NCBI GenBank assembly: GCA_910579735.1
Contig: CAJTUZ010000014.1
Coordinates: 29,553 to 93,552 of the forward strand
Reading direction: 5' to 3'
Length of the DNA stretch: 64,000 nucleotides
Origin: an uncultured Lachnospiraceae bacterium
GTDB lineage: Bacteria; Bacillota; Clostridia; Lachnospirales; Lachnospiraceae
A program made the translations under genes and the position numbers. Shown here piece after piece: positions 26,654 through 36,079 of this stretch (the first letter of the stretch is position 1; every line of letters starts with the position of its first letter). The notes below the pieces were generated by a model. That model was not told the DNA's origin and ran no database searches. It saw nothing but the letters and a program-made list of their open reading frames with translations.

Positions 26654-27376
26654 TTATTTCCTCTTTATCTTTCCTTTTTTCACAGTTTCTTCATCTACCG
26701 CAACAGGTATTAATGCCAGTGTACTGAGTCCTAAATATTTCTCAACATCTTCCGAACATTTGATCGTATCGTCTAACAGATAAAGAACGATGATTATGGC
26801 GCTGATCAGGAATACGCCTGCCAGTCCGCCAAAAAATGTCCATTTCATCACACTTGGTCCGGCTTTCTCCGTCGGCATATTGGCCGGTTCAACAACATTG
26901 ACCGCGTCAATATCCATAACGTTCTGAATATGTTCTCCTGCCACTTCCCTGATACAGTCCGCAATATCCATAGCCAGTACCGGATCGGTGTGTTCTACGG
27001 TGATCGATACGATTCTGGTATCCGTAGGCGTATGAACCGATACTTGCTCCAATAAGTCCTCATACTCCATATCAGTCAAAGAAAGCTGGTCTATTACGTT
27101 CTCTAATACATATCGGCTGTTTATCAGCTCCGCATAATCTTTTGTAAGCTGTGTTCCCATCTGTACGTCACTGTATGTGACTGTGGTATTCTCCGATTTG
27201 TTCAATATATAAATCTTGGTCGTCGATTCATAAGTGGGCGTCAGAATAAACCTGCTGATCATAAAGCAAATAACTGCTACAAAAAAGCCGACGCATAAAA
27301 TGATCCAGAACTTTCTGAATAAGATATGTATGATCTCTAGCAAATCGATTTCAATTTCATCATTGTGTTTTTCCAT
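26654..27376 (-). CDS. cpsC: CpsC/Wzz chain-length determinant and kinase activator
   Basis: 240 residues. Two membrane helices (FWIILCVGFFVAVICFMISRFIL, about 23-45, and FFGGLAGVFLISAIIIVLYLL, about 186-206) flank an outer domain. The motif VVEPANMPTEKAGPS just before the second helix is the Wzz proline-rich signature. The cytosolic tail activates CpsD. It is the second gene of the operon, 21 bp after cpsB. Confidence 0.92.
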   Translation of the reverse strand: MEKHNDEIEIDLLEIIHILFRKFWIILCVGFFVAVICFMISRFILTPTYESTTKIYILNKSENTTVTYSDVQMGTQLTKDYAELINSRYVLENVIDQLSLTDMEYEDLLEQVSVHTPTDTRIVSITVEHTDPVLAMDIADCIREVAGEHIQNVMDIDAVNVVEPANMPTEKAGPSVMKWTFFGGLAGVFLISAIIIVLYLLDDTIKCSEDVEKYLGLSTLALIPVAVDEETVKKGKIKRK

Positions 27377-27397
27377 CTTCTTTTCCCATTCTTTGTC

Positions 27398-28129
27398 TTA
27401 ATTTGTGATTTCCTGATGCGCAATGACATGATACGGATTGTCGTAGAACAGGCGTCCGGCATATTCCTTACCGTATTTTCCTGCTACGTAATCCGCGCAG
27501 GCAGACAAATAAGGCGCTCTTTTCTTTGCATCATGGGCATCGGTTGCAATAAAATGCACCTGCTTTTGTTTTATGAGCTTTCTTGTATACTGTCTGGCAT
27601 CAAATCCGAATTTCCCCATAACACTGCCCGCATTTATCTGAAAATAACATCCCATCTGTGCAAGGTCACTCATCCCCGATTTTCTGGCGCGGATGTTCCG
27701 GTAACGCTCCACATGTGCGAGAATAGGGTAATATCCGTTCATCAACAGCGAATAGAGTCCGTTGCGGATATAATCGTAATCATCTGACGGATTAAATTCT
27801 ACCAGCACATAACGGCTCCCTGCAAGCGGTAATGCCCGGGCATTTTCAATCTCCTGGGCAAGATCGCTCCGATAATACAGTTCGCTTCCTATATATAGTT
27901 TGATATCGATCTTTTCATCTGCGAGCCGGTCTGTCAGTTCCTGCACTTTGGGCGATACACGCGGAGAATTCATAGGACGGTGTCCCGGCTTATTATGGGG
28001 TGTGAGAATGATCTTTGAAATGCCATCCTGCGCCGCAATACGCAGCATCTGCATGCACGTTTCCATATCCTGTGCACCGTCATCCACCCCCGGTATTATG
28101 TGAGAATGCATATCGATCAATTTTTGCAT
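27398..28129 (-). CDS. cpsB: CpsB PHP-type tyrosine phosphatase
   Basis: 243 residues. The metal-binding motifs of the PHP family are present: MHSHIIPGVDDGAQD (residues 7-21), TPHNKPGHR and LAHVERYRN, and ATDAHD near residue 200. It dephosphorylates the tyrosine tail of CpsD. First gene of the capsule operon, directly behind a good promoter. Confidence 0.92.
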   Translation of the reverse strand: MQKLIDMHSHIIPGVDDGAQDMETCMQMLRIAAQDGISKIILTPHNKPGHRPMNSPRVSPKVQELTDRLADEKIDIKLYIGSELYYRSDLAQEIENARALPLAGSRYVLVEFNPSDDYDYIRNGLYSLLMNGYYPILAHVERYRNIRARKSGMSDLAQMGCYFQINAGSVMGKFGFDARQYTRKLIKQKQVHFIATDAHDAKKRAPYLSACADYVAGKYGKEYAGRLFYDNPYHVIAHQEITN

Positions 28130-28172
28130 AGGTCTCCCTGTGAATTTTATCTATATAATTAAAACCTATTCT

Positions 28173-28201
28173 ATCATATAACTTTTTTTTAAAATTATCA
28201 A
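28173..28201 (-). promoter_or_regulatory. Capsule operon promoter
   Basis: Minus-strand TTGATA (28196-28201) and TATGAT (28173-28178) with a 17-bp spacer, about 45 bp before the cpsB ATG. It lies between the scpB stop and cpsB. Confidence 0.65.
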
Positions 28202-28227
28202 TATCCATTCACTTCCAAAAACAGTGT

Positions 28228-28797
28228 TTAGATGTCAAGCTGCATCTGTACTTCCGACTCTGCCTGCAGTTTGAACTCTTCAATCTGAACCGGGTTTAAT
28301 TCCGGCAGATCGTCCAGCGATTTCACGCCGAAGCTTCTAAGAAACTGCTCCGTCGTCCCGAACAAAAGCGGCCGGCCGGGAGCGTCAAGCCGTCCTACCT
28401 CCGTGATCAGATCGTATTCCAGCAGCTTATTGACCGCATGATCACAGCTGACGCCGCGCACCTTTTCAATCTCAAGTCTCGTAACCGGCTGTTTATAAGC
28501 AACGATCGACAACGTTTCAAGAAGTGTATCCGTCAGAGTGTTTTTCTTCGGTGTCGTGGCAATTTTTACCAGATATTCGTACAATTCGCCTTTGGTGCAT
28601 AATTGTACGGAATTGTCCAAAGTAGTCAATCGGATGCCCTTTTCCTCTTTCCGGTACTCCTGATCCATTTCTTTTAATATATCTTCAGTCGTCTGCCTGT
28701 CCTCTTCTATGACTTCAGCCAGCCTGTCGATCTCCACGGAATCACCCATTGTAAACAAAATTGCCTCTAATACTGCCTTTGCCTTTGGTCTCTCCAT
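28228..28797 (-). CDS. scpB: Segregation and condensation protein B
   Basis: 189 residues with the two winged-helix domains of ScpB; SIVAYKQPVTRLEIEKVRGVSCDHAVNKLLEYDLI and RPLLFGTTEQFLRSFGVKSLDDLPEL are the conserved core. It forms the bacterial condensin with SMC and ScpA. The ATG at 28797 is 6 nt after GGAGG; the ATG at 28803 is too close. It lies 20 bp after scpA. Confidence 0.94.
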   Translation of the reverse strand: MERPKAKAVLEAILFTMGDSVEIDRLAEVIEEDRQTTEDILKEMDQEYRKEEKGIRLTTLDNSVQLCTKGELYEYLVKIATTPKKNTLTDTLLETLSIVAYKQPVTRLEIEKVRGVSCDHAVNKLLEYDLITEVGRLDAPGRPLLFGTTEQFLRSFGVKSLDDLPELNPVQIEEFKLQAESEVQMQLDI

Positions 28798-28817
28798 CTT
28801 CATCCTCCACCTGTTCG

Positions 28818-29567
28818 CTATACGGCTTCTTTGGAAGTGATCATAATATCTCCGAAAATATCTTCCTGCGCGATACCGATCTTTCCTATCTTCATCAATT
28901 CCAGTATCACAAGAAACGTTACGATGATCTCCATTTTGCTGCTCTGCTTTTCCAACAGTTTCCGGAAACTGAATTTCTTATGATTTTTCAAGTAGTCTTC
29001 TATGTAAACGGTCTTTTCGTCCATATCGATCTCGTCTTTTTCAATCTTGCCGAACGTGCTCCTGACAGGGTCAATCTTATCTTCCTGTCTCTTCAACATG
29101 GATTTGAATATTTCATGCAGTTTGGAAAGATTCATGTCACCGATCAGTTCTTCGTAATCGACCGGCTGCCTATATTCCAGAATCTCCTTTGGCAGCGTCG
29201 GTTTCTTATAAAGACTGCGCTCCGCAGCTATCATCCTGTCTTTTAATTCATACGACATATACTTGCACATCTTATATTGTAATAACTGTTCTACCAGTTC
29301 CGCTCTCGGATCCTCTTCTTCTCCCTCTTCATTGACTTCCTTAGGTAAAAGCATCCGGCATTTGATATCGATAAGCGTCGCCGCCATAACAAGAAACTCG
29401 CTCATGATATTCATGTCTTCGGTTTCCATCTGTTTGATGTAGTTCAAATACTGCTCCGTTATTTCCACGATCGGGATATCATAAATATCTACTTTATTTT
29501 TATCAATCAAATGTAACAGCAGATCCAGAGGCCCTTCAAAAACCTCCAGTTTTACCTGAATTGCCAT
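28818..29567 (-). CDS. scpA: Segregation and condensation protein A
   Basis: 249 residues, the SMC kleisin. The N-terminal VFEGPLDLLLHLIDKNKVDIYDIPIVEITEQYL is the family signature, and the C-terminal winged helix includes FLVILELMKIGKIGIAQ. It pairs with the scpB gene immediately downstream, as usual in Firmicutes. Confidence 0.95.
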   Translation of the reverse strand: MAIQVKLEVFEGPLDLLLHLIDKNKVDIYDIPIVEITEQYLNYIKQMETEDMNIMSEFLVMAATLIDIKCRMLLPKEVNEEGEEEDPRAELVEQLLQYKMCKYMSYELKDRMIAAERSLYKKPTLPKEILEYRQPVDYEELIGDMNLSKLHEIFKSMLKRQEDKIDPVRSTFGKIEKDEIDMDEKTVYIEDYLKNHKKFSFRKLLEKQSSKMEIIVTFLVILELMKIGKIGIAQEDIFGDIMITSKEAV

Positions 29568-29606
29568 AGTCTATCCCCTTCCCGGAAACAGGTTTGTCCA
29601 AAATAT

Positions 29607-30479
29607 CTATATCTGTCTGTGTGAAACCGGATGTAAGCGGAGCACTGCCAGCTCTCCCGGATTAAATATTCTGATCGGCAGCGTATGCGTTCCGAGTCCT
29701 CTGCTTACGATCATGACCGAACGGTCCTGTTCATATCTTCCGCCGTCATATGCTGGAAAAAGTGTCAGCTTCGGCGACATGACACCGCCTAAAAAAGGCA
29801 GGCGCATCAATCCGCCATGCACATGGCCCGAAACCGTCAGATCCGCTCCCCATTTGGCATAATCCGTAAAATAATCCGGATTATGTGCGATCAGGATCTG
29901 CAGAGAATCTTTCCTCGGCGCGCCCAGCAGCCTCTCCATATACCCCTCCGGCATCGGATATTTGCGTACCTTCCGGTAATAACATCTGTCCACCTGCAAA
30001 CCGCTTATATTAATGTTTGCAGATGGCAGATATACGCTTTCGTTGATTAACGGTTCGATGCCGAACTGATATAGTTTCTCTATATATGCATCGTATATTT
30101 CCCGAAATTCACCCTGACAAAGGCCGATACGGTGTTCATGATTACCCATTCCGTAATAGACCGGATAGTCTGCCGCCAATTCCTTCATCAGTTCTGCAGC
30201 AACCTTGCATTTTTCGGCATTGTCAAACGCCGTCAGCATATCGCCGGCCACTAAAACGGCGTCCGGCGAAAGCGCTTTTATTTGTGTCAGTAATTTTTCA
30301 TTCTTCTCTCCGAAAGTCTTGTTATGCAGATCGGACAAAAGTACAAATGTATATTCTCCGGTGATCTTCTCAGACTCTATATCATAGGTTACCGTCACAA
30401 AACGATGGCAGTCGTAATACATGACCAGAAGAAAAAAGAGTATGATGCTCACCATAACAGCCAGTATAACAGAAATCAT
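29607..30479 (-). CDS. Membrane-anchored metallophosphoesterase (YkuE/YaeI-like)
   Basis: About 290 residues. One N-terminal helix (MISVILAVMVSIILFFLLVM) is followed by calcineurin-like motifs: LLSDLHNKTFG, VLVAGDMLTAFDN, YGMGNHEHR, LIAHNPDYF and VSGHVHGG. The substrate is unknown; YaeI-type enzymes may act on lipids or cell-wall precursors. GGAG sits 6 nt before the ATG at 30479. An ATG at 30506 (MPDRIWRTW) and a TTG at 30518 are in frame but have no ribosome site. Confidence 0.85.
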   Translation of the reverse strand: MISVILAVMVSIILFFLLVMYYDCHRFVTVTYDIESEKITGEYTFVLLSDLHNKTFGEKNEKLLTQIKALSPDAVLVAGDMLTAFDNAEKCKVAAELMKELAADYPVYYGMGNHEHRIGLCQGEFREIYDAYIEKLYQFGIEPLINESVYLPSANINISGLQVDRCYYRKVRKYPMPEGYMERLLGAPRKDSLQILIAHNPDYFTDYAKWGADLTVSGHVHGGLMRLPFLGGVMSPKLTLFPAYDGGRYEQDRSVMIVSRGLGTHTLPIRIFNPGELAVLRLHPVSHRQI

Positions 30480-30567
30480 CCACGTTCTCCATATTCTATC
30501 AGGCATTCGGATATTCAAAGCAACTTATAAAGTATATCACGAATCACATCAAGTCTGCAATCCCCCG

Positions 30568-31764
30568 TTACGAAACAAGGAATTTTATCCATATCCGATG
30601 CAGATAATCCAGAAATCCGGCTTCTTCTACGGATTTTGCAGCCTGAATGGATACGCTGCCGATACGGCTGCCGTTCAGTTTGTAGACTACCTCGCCGATG
30701 GCATCTCCTTCCGCTATGGGCGCTTCTACGACACCGGGAAGGCTGATTTCTTTTTCAATATCATTCAGATTATTGCCGGCCGTATCCAGATAATGAAATG
30801 AACCTGCATATGTGAGGTTTACATAATCTTCCACACCACCCTCTACTTTCTGCATGGGCAGCGCATCTTTGTTTTCGTCAGTATACATCTGGCTGACACT
30901 GTATCCGTAATTTAACAGCGTAATCGCATCGGCAAATCTGGACTTTCCATCCGGAGCGGCCATAATGACCGCGATCAGTTCCATGCCATCTTTGTTCGCT
31001 GTCGCCGAAAGACAATACAGCGCTTTAGACGTGGAACCTGTTTTTAAACCGGTTGCCCACTCATATTGTTTTAACAGTTTATTGGTGCTTGAGAGCGTAA
31101 ATGTGGAAGTCCCCTGTGCGGTACGGTGTTCGATATCTTCCATCCAGATACCGGAATAATTGAAAACTTCCGGATATTTCGTGATCAGCTCTCTTGACAT
31201 CAGAGCAACGTCTTTGGCCGAAGTATAATGATCATCCGATTCTGTCAGTCCGCAGCAGTCGACAAAATGGGTATTTTGCAGTCCAAGGCTTTCCGCCTTT
31301 TCATTCATCAGTTTGACAAATTCCCCTTCGCTGCCCGCTATGTATTCCGCCACCGCAACACTGGCGTCATTTCCGGAAGAAACCGTAATACATTTTATCA
31401 TCGTATCCAATGTCTGGGTCTCTCCCTCCTCCAGGAATACCTGCGACCCGCCCATGGACTTTGCGTATGCACTCGTCGGCACCATATCTTCCAAATGGAT
31501 CCTGCCGCTCTTTAAATGCTCAAATACGATGAGCAGCGTCATAATCTTGGTAATACTGGCCGGACTTCTTCTTGTACCGGCATCCTGTTCGCAAATGACC
31601 TGCCCCGTGGAGGCCTCCATAACAACATAGGAAGGCGCAGACACTTCCGGCGCTGCGGATACCTTTACAGGCGGTATAACAAACAATACGCCGACACTGA
31701 TCTGTATACACAGGCAAAACAACGCTAACAGGGCATATGCCCGTCTTTTTTCCTTTTTCAACAC
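30568..31764 (-). CDS. Serine D-alanyl-D-alanine carboxypeptidase (DacF-like)
   Basis: 398 residues. Signal peptide at 1-37 (ALLALFCLCIQISVGVLFV); SITK (SxxK, about residue 69), SSGND (SxN, about 129) and KTGSTSKALYC (KTG) form the penicillin-binding active site. The C-terminal beta domain and amphipathic tail (FLDYLHRIWIKFLVS) would hold it at the membrane, as in sporulation DacF. Paralogue of the gene at 14632-15939. Confidence 0.9.
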   Translation of the reverse strand: MLKKEKRRAYALLALFCLCIQISVGVLFVIPPVKVSAAPEVSAPSYVVMEASTGQVICEQDAGTRRSPASITKIMTLLIVFEHLKSGRIHLEDMVPTSAYAKSMGGSQVFLEEGETQTLDTMIKCITVSSGNDASVAVAEYIAGSEGEFVKLMNEKAESLGLQNTHFVDCCGLTESDDHYTSAKDVALMSRELITKYPEVFNYSGIWMEDIEHRTAQGTSTFTLSSTNKLLKQYEWATGLKTGSTSKALYCLSATANKDGMELIAVIMAAPDGKSRFADAITLLNYGYSVSQMYTDENKDALPMQKVEGGVEDYVNLTYAGSFHYLDTAGNNLNDIEKEISLPGVVEAPIAEGDAIGEVVYKLNGSRIGSVSIQAAKSVEEAGFLDYLHRIWIKFLVS

Positions 31765-31856
31765 ACATCTCTCCCACTTATTCCTCTATACTATTAGTAT
31801 TAGGGTGGAAAAGCCTAATATGTCAACGAATGCACTATTTTTCCCCGGACATAACA

Positions 31857-31881
31857 AAATCCCTGAAAATATCAGGGATCT
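31857..31881 (-). terminator. rpsU terminator
   Basis: Minus strand GATCCCTGA-TATTT-TCAGGGATTTTGTT, about 20 bp after the rpsU stop codon. Confidence 0.75.
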
Positions 31882-31899
31882 GTTGCACATAAATCATGA

Positions 31900-32076
31900 T
31901 TAGTTGTATTTACGTTTTCTTGCTGCTTCAGACTTTTTCTTACGTCTTACGCTGGGTTTTTCGTAATGCTCTCTCTTACGAATTTCCTGCTGAATACCGG
32001 CTTTTGCACAGCTTCTTTTGAAACGACGCAATGCACTGTCTAAAGTCTCATTCTCTTTTACGATTACGTTCGACAT
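31900..32076 (-). CDS. rpsU: 30S ribosomal protein S21
   Basis: 58 residues: [20 protein letters not shown], then [20 protein letters not shown] and a basic tail ending RKRKYN. This matches bacterial S21, a small-subunit protein near the anti-Shine-Dalgarno region. It is monocistronic with its own promoter and terminator. Confidence 0.95.
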   Translation of the reverse strand: MSNVIVKENETLDSALRRFKRSCAKAGIQQEIRKREHYEKPSVRRKKKSEAARKRKYN

Positions 32077-32176
32077 TCCGCACCTGACCTCCCTTCAGTC
32101 CCTAACAAGTAACTCGACTGATTGGGTTATTTATGCACAATCGTGCAGCGTGTATCATTATCTACACACAACATAA

Positions 32177-32204
32177 ATTATACCACAATCTGGATATGAG
32201 TCAA
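32177..32204 (-). promoter_or_regulatory. rpsU promoter
   Basis: Minus-strand TTGACT (32199-32204), 16 bp, TATAAT (32177-32182). The leader to the rpsU ATG is about 95 nt. Confidence 0.75.
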
Positions 32205-32231
32205 CTACTATTTTTCATTTGTTTTTCATGT

Positions 32232-32237
32232 TACACT
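32232..32237 (+). promoter_or_regulatory. Possible extended -10 for tmcAL
   Basis: TGTTACACT gives an extended -10 (TACACT at 32232-32237) about 40 bp before the tmcAL ATG. No convincing -35 was found. Confidence 0.35.
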
Positions 32238-32276
32238 GGAAATTAGAAAATCAAGTCTATAAGGAGCCCGGATTTT

Positions 32277-33512
32277 ATGAAAACAGTCGGCATAATTGCA
32301 GAATATAATCCTTTTCACAACGGCCACGCCTACCAGATCGCCCAGGCCAAAAAAGTGACCGGCGCCCAATATTGTATCATTATCATGAGCGGAAATTTCG
32401 TACAAAGAGGCGCCCCCGCCATTATGGATAAATATACCAGAACACGGGCGGCTCTTACAGGCGGTGCAGATCTTATCATAGAACTTCCTGTTCATTTCGC
32501 CACAGCCAGCGCAGAGTATTTTGCCGCCGGTGCGGCGGCCTTACTTGATAAGCTGGGTATCGACTGTCTTTGTTTCGGAAGCGAATGCGGCAATATACAG
32601 ACGCTGTCAGACACTGCCGATCTTCTGCTTGCGGAAAGCACGGAATACAAAGAACTTCTGCAAAAGAAAATCAGATCCGGCATGCCCTACCCGCAGGCCA
32701 GAGAAGCTGCTCTATGTGCGCTTTCTCCTCATCTTGCCGGGCAGGCGGATATTCTGCGTTCCCCCAACAATATTCTGGGTCTTGAATATCTTAAAGCACT
32801 CAAAAAAAGCGGCAGCCGCATCATTCCCTATACAATAAAACGTACCGGCGCATCCTATCATGACAGCGCTTTGCAAAGCACATGCAGTTCCGCACTTGCC
32901 ATCAGAGAAACCATTGCCCTGTCACAGGACATGCAACTGGTAAAAGATCAGATGCCTTCTTCTGTTTACGAAATTATGGAAGCAGAATACGGCAAAACTT
33001 TTCCTGTTTTTCCCAGTGATCTTTCCTCACTGCTTGCCTATAAACTGCTCGCAGAAGAAACAGAGGGATTTTGCGGTTATTTCGATATCGACGAATCCCT
33101 TTCCGACAGGATCAGAAAATGTCTTCCCGCCTATCAGGATGCTGTCTCTTTCTGCGATAGATTAAAAACCAAAAACACCACCTATACGAGAATCTCCCGT
33201 GCTCTTTTGCATATTTTATTAAATATCTTACAGACGGATATGGATATCTTCTGCCGGGAAGGATATGTCTATTACGCAAGAATACTCGGATTTCAAAAAG
33301 AATCCGCTCCTCTTTTATCAAAAATGAAAGCAGATTCTTCTATCCCTTTGATCACCAAGCTCGCCGATGCCGCCGCACGGATCTTTTCCGAAAACGGCCG
33401 CAGAATGTTAGAACAGGATATTTTGGCAAGCCATATTTATTCTCTGCTTGTCCATACCAAGTTCGGTCAGGGCATACAAAACGAATATAAACGGCAGATC
33501 ATTACTTTATAA
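32277..33512 (+). CDS. tmcAL: tRNA(Met) cytidine acetate ligase
   Basis: 411 residues. The nucleotidyltransferase signature IIAEYNPFHNGHAYQI (about 6-21, HxGH variant), IIIMSGNFVQRGAPAIMDKYTR and GADLIIELPVHFATASAEYFA are diagnostic of TmcAL (YlbM). The enzyme uses ATP and acetate to form N4-acetylcytidine at the wobble base of elongator tRNA-Met. AAGGAG lies about 11 nt before the ATG. Its stop is 13 bp from the convergent acyltransferase stop, with no room for separate terminators. Confidence 0.93.
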   Translation: MKTVGIIAEYNPFHNGHAYQIAQAKKVTGAQYCIIIMSGNFVQRGAPAIMDKYTRTRAALTGGADLIIELPVHFATASAEYFAAGAAALLDKLGIDCLCFGSECGNIQTLSDTADLLLAESTEYKELLQKKIRSGMPYPQAREAALCALSPHLAGQADILRSPNNILGLEYLKALKKSGSRIIPYTIKRTGASYHDSALQSTCSSALAIRETIALSQDMQLVKDQMPSSVYEIMEAEYGKTFPVFPSDLSSLLAYKLLAEETEGFCGYFDIDESLSDRIRKCLPAYQDAVSFCDRLKTKNTTYTRISRALLHILLNILQTDMDIFCREGYVYYARILGFQKESAPLLSKMKADSSIPLITKLADAAARIFSENGRRMLEQDILASHIYSLLVHTKFGQGIQNEYKRQIITL

Positions 33513-33525
33513 AGCAGTAATCGCA

Positions 33526-34236
33526 TTATCCTGTAATTTTTTCAATATATGTTTTGATCCTGTCATGTACCATGTCGGAAACTTCCGCCGTTTTCATCGT
33601 TTTATATTCATCATAATATATCGCCGGAAGATAATGTACCTGTGTCGTTACTTTTCTGACAGACCACTCTTCAAAAACTTTATAGGAATCGATCAGGACA
33701 ACCGGAACGATCGGCGCCCTGGCTTTCATTGCACTCTTAAAGCATCCCGGCTTAAACTCGCAGACTGAATTATGATTGCGCTCATATCCGCCTTCCGGGA
33801 AAATAATGTATTTTCTTCCTGCGGCAACTTCTTCCGAAATCTCTCTTATCAATCTGACCGACTGGCGCAGATCATCTTTCCTAAGCCTCTTTCCGCCTAC
33901 CAGATCAATAAACTGAGACGTCAATATCATATGTGATTTGGCATCATCAATAACGATCGCACACGGTTTCTTGTGTGTGCTGACAATGCCGATGGCATCA
34001 TATTTTCCCTGATGATTCGGAAACATGACATAACCGCCTTCTTTCGGAAGGTTTTCAAGTCCGAATGCAAGCGTCTTAATATGGCCGGATGTCACCATTC
34101 TTTTGACTGCAAGCCTGGCATAACGGTAGCACTGTTCTTCCGTATATTTCTCCGGATGCCCTGCCATGTATGCCATCCGCGGAATCATATATATTCTTGG
34201 CAAATTGCAGATAATGAGCTGCACGAAGCGTAACAT
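33526..34236 (-). CDS. plsC: 1-acyl-sn-glycerol-3-phosphate acyltransferase
   Basis: 236 residues. The acyltransferase motif NHQGKYDAIG (HX4D, about residue 74), the second block with RLIREISEEVAAGRKYIIFPEGGYERN (EGG motif) and PVVLIDSYKVF match the PlsC family. It makes phosphatidic acid at the inner membrane. Its neighbour cardiolipin synthase is 50 bp upstream, so both may form a phospholipid unit. Confidence 0.88.
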   Translation of the reverse strand: MLRFVQLIICNLPRIYMIPRMAYMAGHPEKYTEEQCYRYARLAVKRMVTSGHIKTLAFGLENLPKEGGYVMFPNHQGKYDAIGIVSTHKKPCAIVIDDAKSHMILTSQFIDLVGGKRLRKDDLRQSVRLIREISEEVAAGRKYIIFPEGGYERNHNSVCEFKPGCFKSAMKARAPIVPVVLIDSYKVFEEWSVRKVTTQVHYLPAIYYDEYKTMKTAEVSDMVHDRIKTYIEKITG

Positions 34237-34287
34237 AAATCCTGCCTTTCTTTCTGTCGGACCGCCTGTACAGACACTTTCGGCTTC

Positions 34288-35817
34288 CTATAACAACGGA
34301 GAAAACAACTTCAGAACCGGTCCTATCACATTTATCTTCACAAGGTGTTTCTCACACCACTGCGGCGTGATCTCTATCGATCTTGCAAAAGTTTCTTTCA
34401 TATCCTGCCAAAGTTGTCTGATTGCATCAGTCTGATATAAAAAGACACCGCATTCGAAATGGTGATAAAAACTTCTATAATCAAAATTGATCGTGCCTAC
34501 AACGGCTATTTCATCATCACAAAGTACGCATTTGGAATGAATAAACCCGGGACGGAACTGGTATAACCGCACCCCCGCTTCCAAAAGCGTCTGATAGTTG
34601 GACTGCGTTAACTGATAGACCAGTTTCTTGTCCGGCACATTAGGCAATACCATCCGCACATCAACACCCCTTTTGGCCGCCAGTTTGATGGCCGTGATCA
34701 CTTCATTGTCGGTAACGAGGTACGGCGTAAAAATATAGATGTACTTCCTGGCATAACCAAGCATATTCAAGTAAACGCATTCTCCCACCGTTTCATTGTC
34801 AAAAGGCGTATCGCCGTAAGGCTGTACAAAGCCTCTGGCCGTCAGCTCTTCCTTAAAATGATATCGGTAAACGCCGTAATCTTCATCTGTCGGCCGCGAG
34901 ATATTCCATATCTGCAAAAACATGACGGTGAAGCTCCAGACGGCTTCTCCCTCCAGACGGATTCCCGCGTCTTTCCATTCATTATACGGCGCTTCATAGT
35001 TAATATATTCATCGGCCAGATTGATACCGCCGGTATATCCTGTCTTTCCATCGATTACGGCGATTTTTCTATGGTCTCTGTTATTCAAAATGAGCGACAT
35101 GAAGGGAACGAGTCTGTTAAAGGCAACACACTTGATACCCTTTTCTTCTATATATTGATCATAATGCTTGGGCAGTTTAAAAGCGCTCCCGACATCGTCA
35201 TAGATCAACCTGACGTCCACGCCCGCTTTTACTTTCCGTTCCAGAATCTTAAGGATCTCATTCCACATCGCTCCTTCTCCCAGAATAAAATACTCCAGAA
35301 AAATAAAGCGTTCCGCTTTCTCCAGATCTGCAAGCAGCGCCCTCCAGTATTGTATTCCTTCTGAAAAATATAAGGTTTTCGTATTCTCCCAGACTGGCAT
35401 CCCGGAATATTTCTGCAGATAAAGGCTCTGATTGGCGATCGCCTGGTTTTCTTCCCTTAGCTTTCGCATATTCTCCACATTCTCCGGCATATTCTGCCTG
35501 AGCAACTCGTCCGCATTCCGCATGCTGTCCCGCAGTTTACGTGAAATGATAACATGTCCGAAAACAAGATACAGTATTCCGCCAAATAACGGAAAGACCA
35601 GGATCGGAACGATCCATGCCAGCTTTACCGCAGGATTATTCGGTTTCCAGATAAGATAACAGACCGCGATCACACTGATGATCCGAAGTACCATGGCAAT
35701 CTCAACATAATGATTCGCCCACTGGAAAATCTCCAGAAGAAAAAAACCTATCTGCACCAATACGATAAACGCCGTAATAACGACTCTGTTCAAAATGATC
35801 TGTAAAAACTTTCTCAT
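34288..35817 (-). CDS. cls: Cardiolipin synthase (PLD family)
   Basis: 509 residues. Three N-terminal hydrophobic segments (to about 95), then two phospholipase D motifs: NNRDHRKIAVIDGKTGYTGGIN (about 238-259) and FIHSKCVLCDDEIAVVGTINFDYRS (about 415). It joins two phosphatidylglycerols. Length and layout are normal. It is separated from the cation-efflux gene upstream by three tandem terminators. Confidence 0.93.
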   Translation of the reverse strand: MRKFLQIILNRVVITAFIVLVQIGFFLLEIFQWANHYVEIAMVLRIISVIAVCYLIWKPNNPAVKLAWIVPILVFPLFGGILYLVFGHVIISRKLRDSMRNADELLRQNMPENVENMRKLREENQAIANQSLYLQKYSGMPVWENTKTLYFSEGIQYWRALLADLEKAERFIFLEYFILGEGAMWNEILKILERKVKAGVDVRLIYDDVGSAFKLPKHYDQYIEEKGIKCVAFNRLVPFMSLILNNRDHRKIAVIDGKTGYTGGINLADEYINYEAPYNEWKDAGIRLEGEAVWSFTVMFLQIWNISRPTDEDYGVYRYHFKEELTARGFVQPYGDTPFDNETVGECVYLNMLGYARKYIYIFTPYLVTDNEVITAIKLAAKRGVDVRMVLPNVPDKKLVYQLTQSNYQTLLEAGVRLYQFRPGFIHSKCVLCDDEIAVVGTINFDYRSFYHHFECGVFLYQTDAIRQLWQDMKETFARSIEITPQWCEKHLVKINVIGPVLKLFSPLL

Positions 35818-35850
35818 ACTGCATCCCTTGTCCTGTTACACACTATACCA

Positions 35851-36038
35851 TAAAAAAGTGACTTCGTCACCTTCTGATTCCATGTCCATCTGTCGACGGA
35901 CTTCCCTATAAGGTAAAAAAGTGACTTCGTCACCTTCTGATTATATGTCCATCTGTCGACGGACTTCCTATAAGGTAAAAAAGTGACTTCGTCACCTTCT
36001 GATTCCATGTCCATCTGTCGACAGACTTTCCTATAAGG
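35851..36038 (-). repeat. Three tandem 62-63-bp repeats, each with an intrinsic terminator
   Basis: Units begin at 35851, 35914 and 35976 and differ by only a few bases. Each reads on the minus strand GTGAC-GAA-GTCAC followed by TTTTTT, a compact intrinsic terminator, preceded by an imperfect GTCC...GGAC hairpin with a GTCGAC centre. They fill the space between the cation-efflux gene and cls and should isolate the two. Confidence 0.85.
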
Positions 36039-36050
36039 AAAGCACAATAC

Positions 36051-36074
36051 CGCGCAGACTGCAGAAGTCTGCGC
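36051..36074. other. 10-bp perfect hairpin after the cation-efflux gene
   Basis: CGCGCAGACT and AGTCTGCGCG around a GCAG loop, 6 bp beyond the stop codon. There is no T-run on the minus strand, so it would protect the mRNA end or act with the following repeats, not as a simple terminator. Confidence 0.6.
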
Positions 36075-36079
36075 GTGTA

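Noticed and set aside
30568..31764. Sporulation-specific dacF assignment
   Set aside because: The family is clear, but no spoIIA genes adjoin it, so a sporulation role cannot be claimed.
35851..36038. Possible CRISPR array
   Set aside because: The units are directly adjacent 62-63-bp copies without unique spacers, and no cas gene is present.
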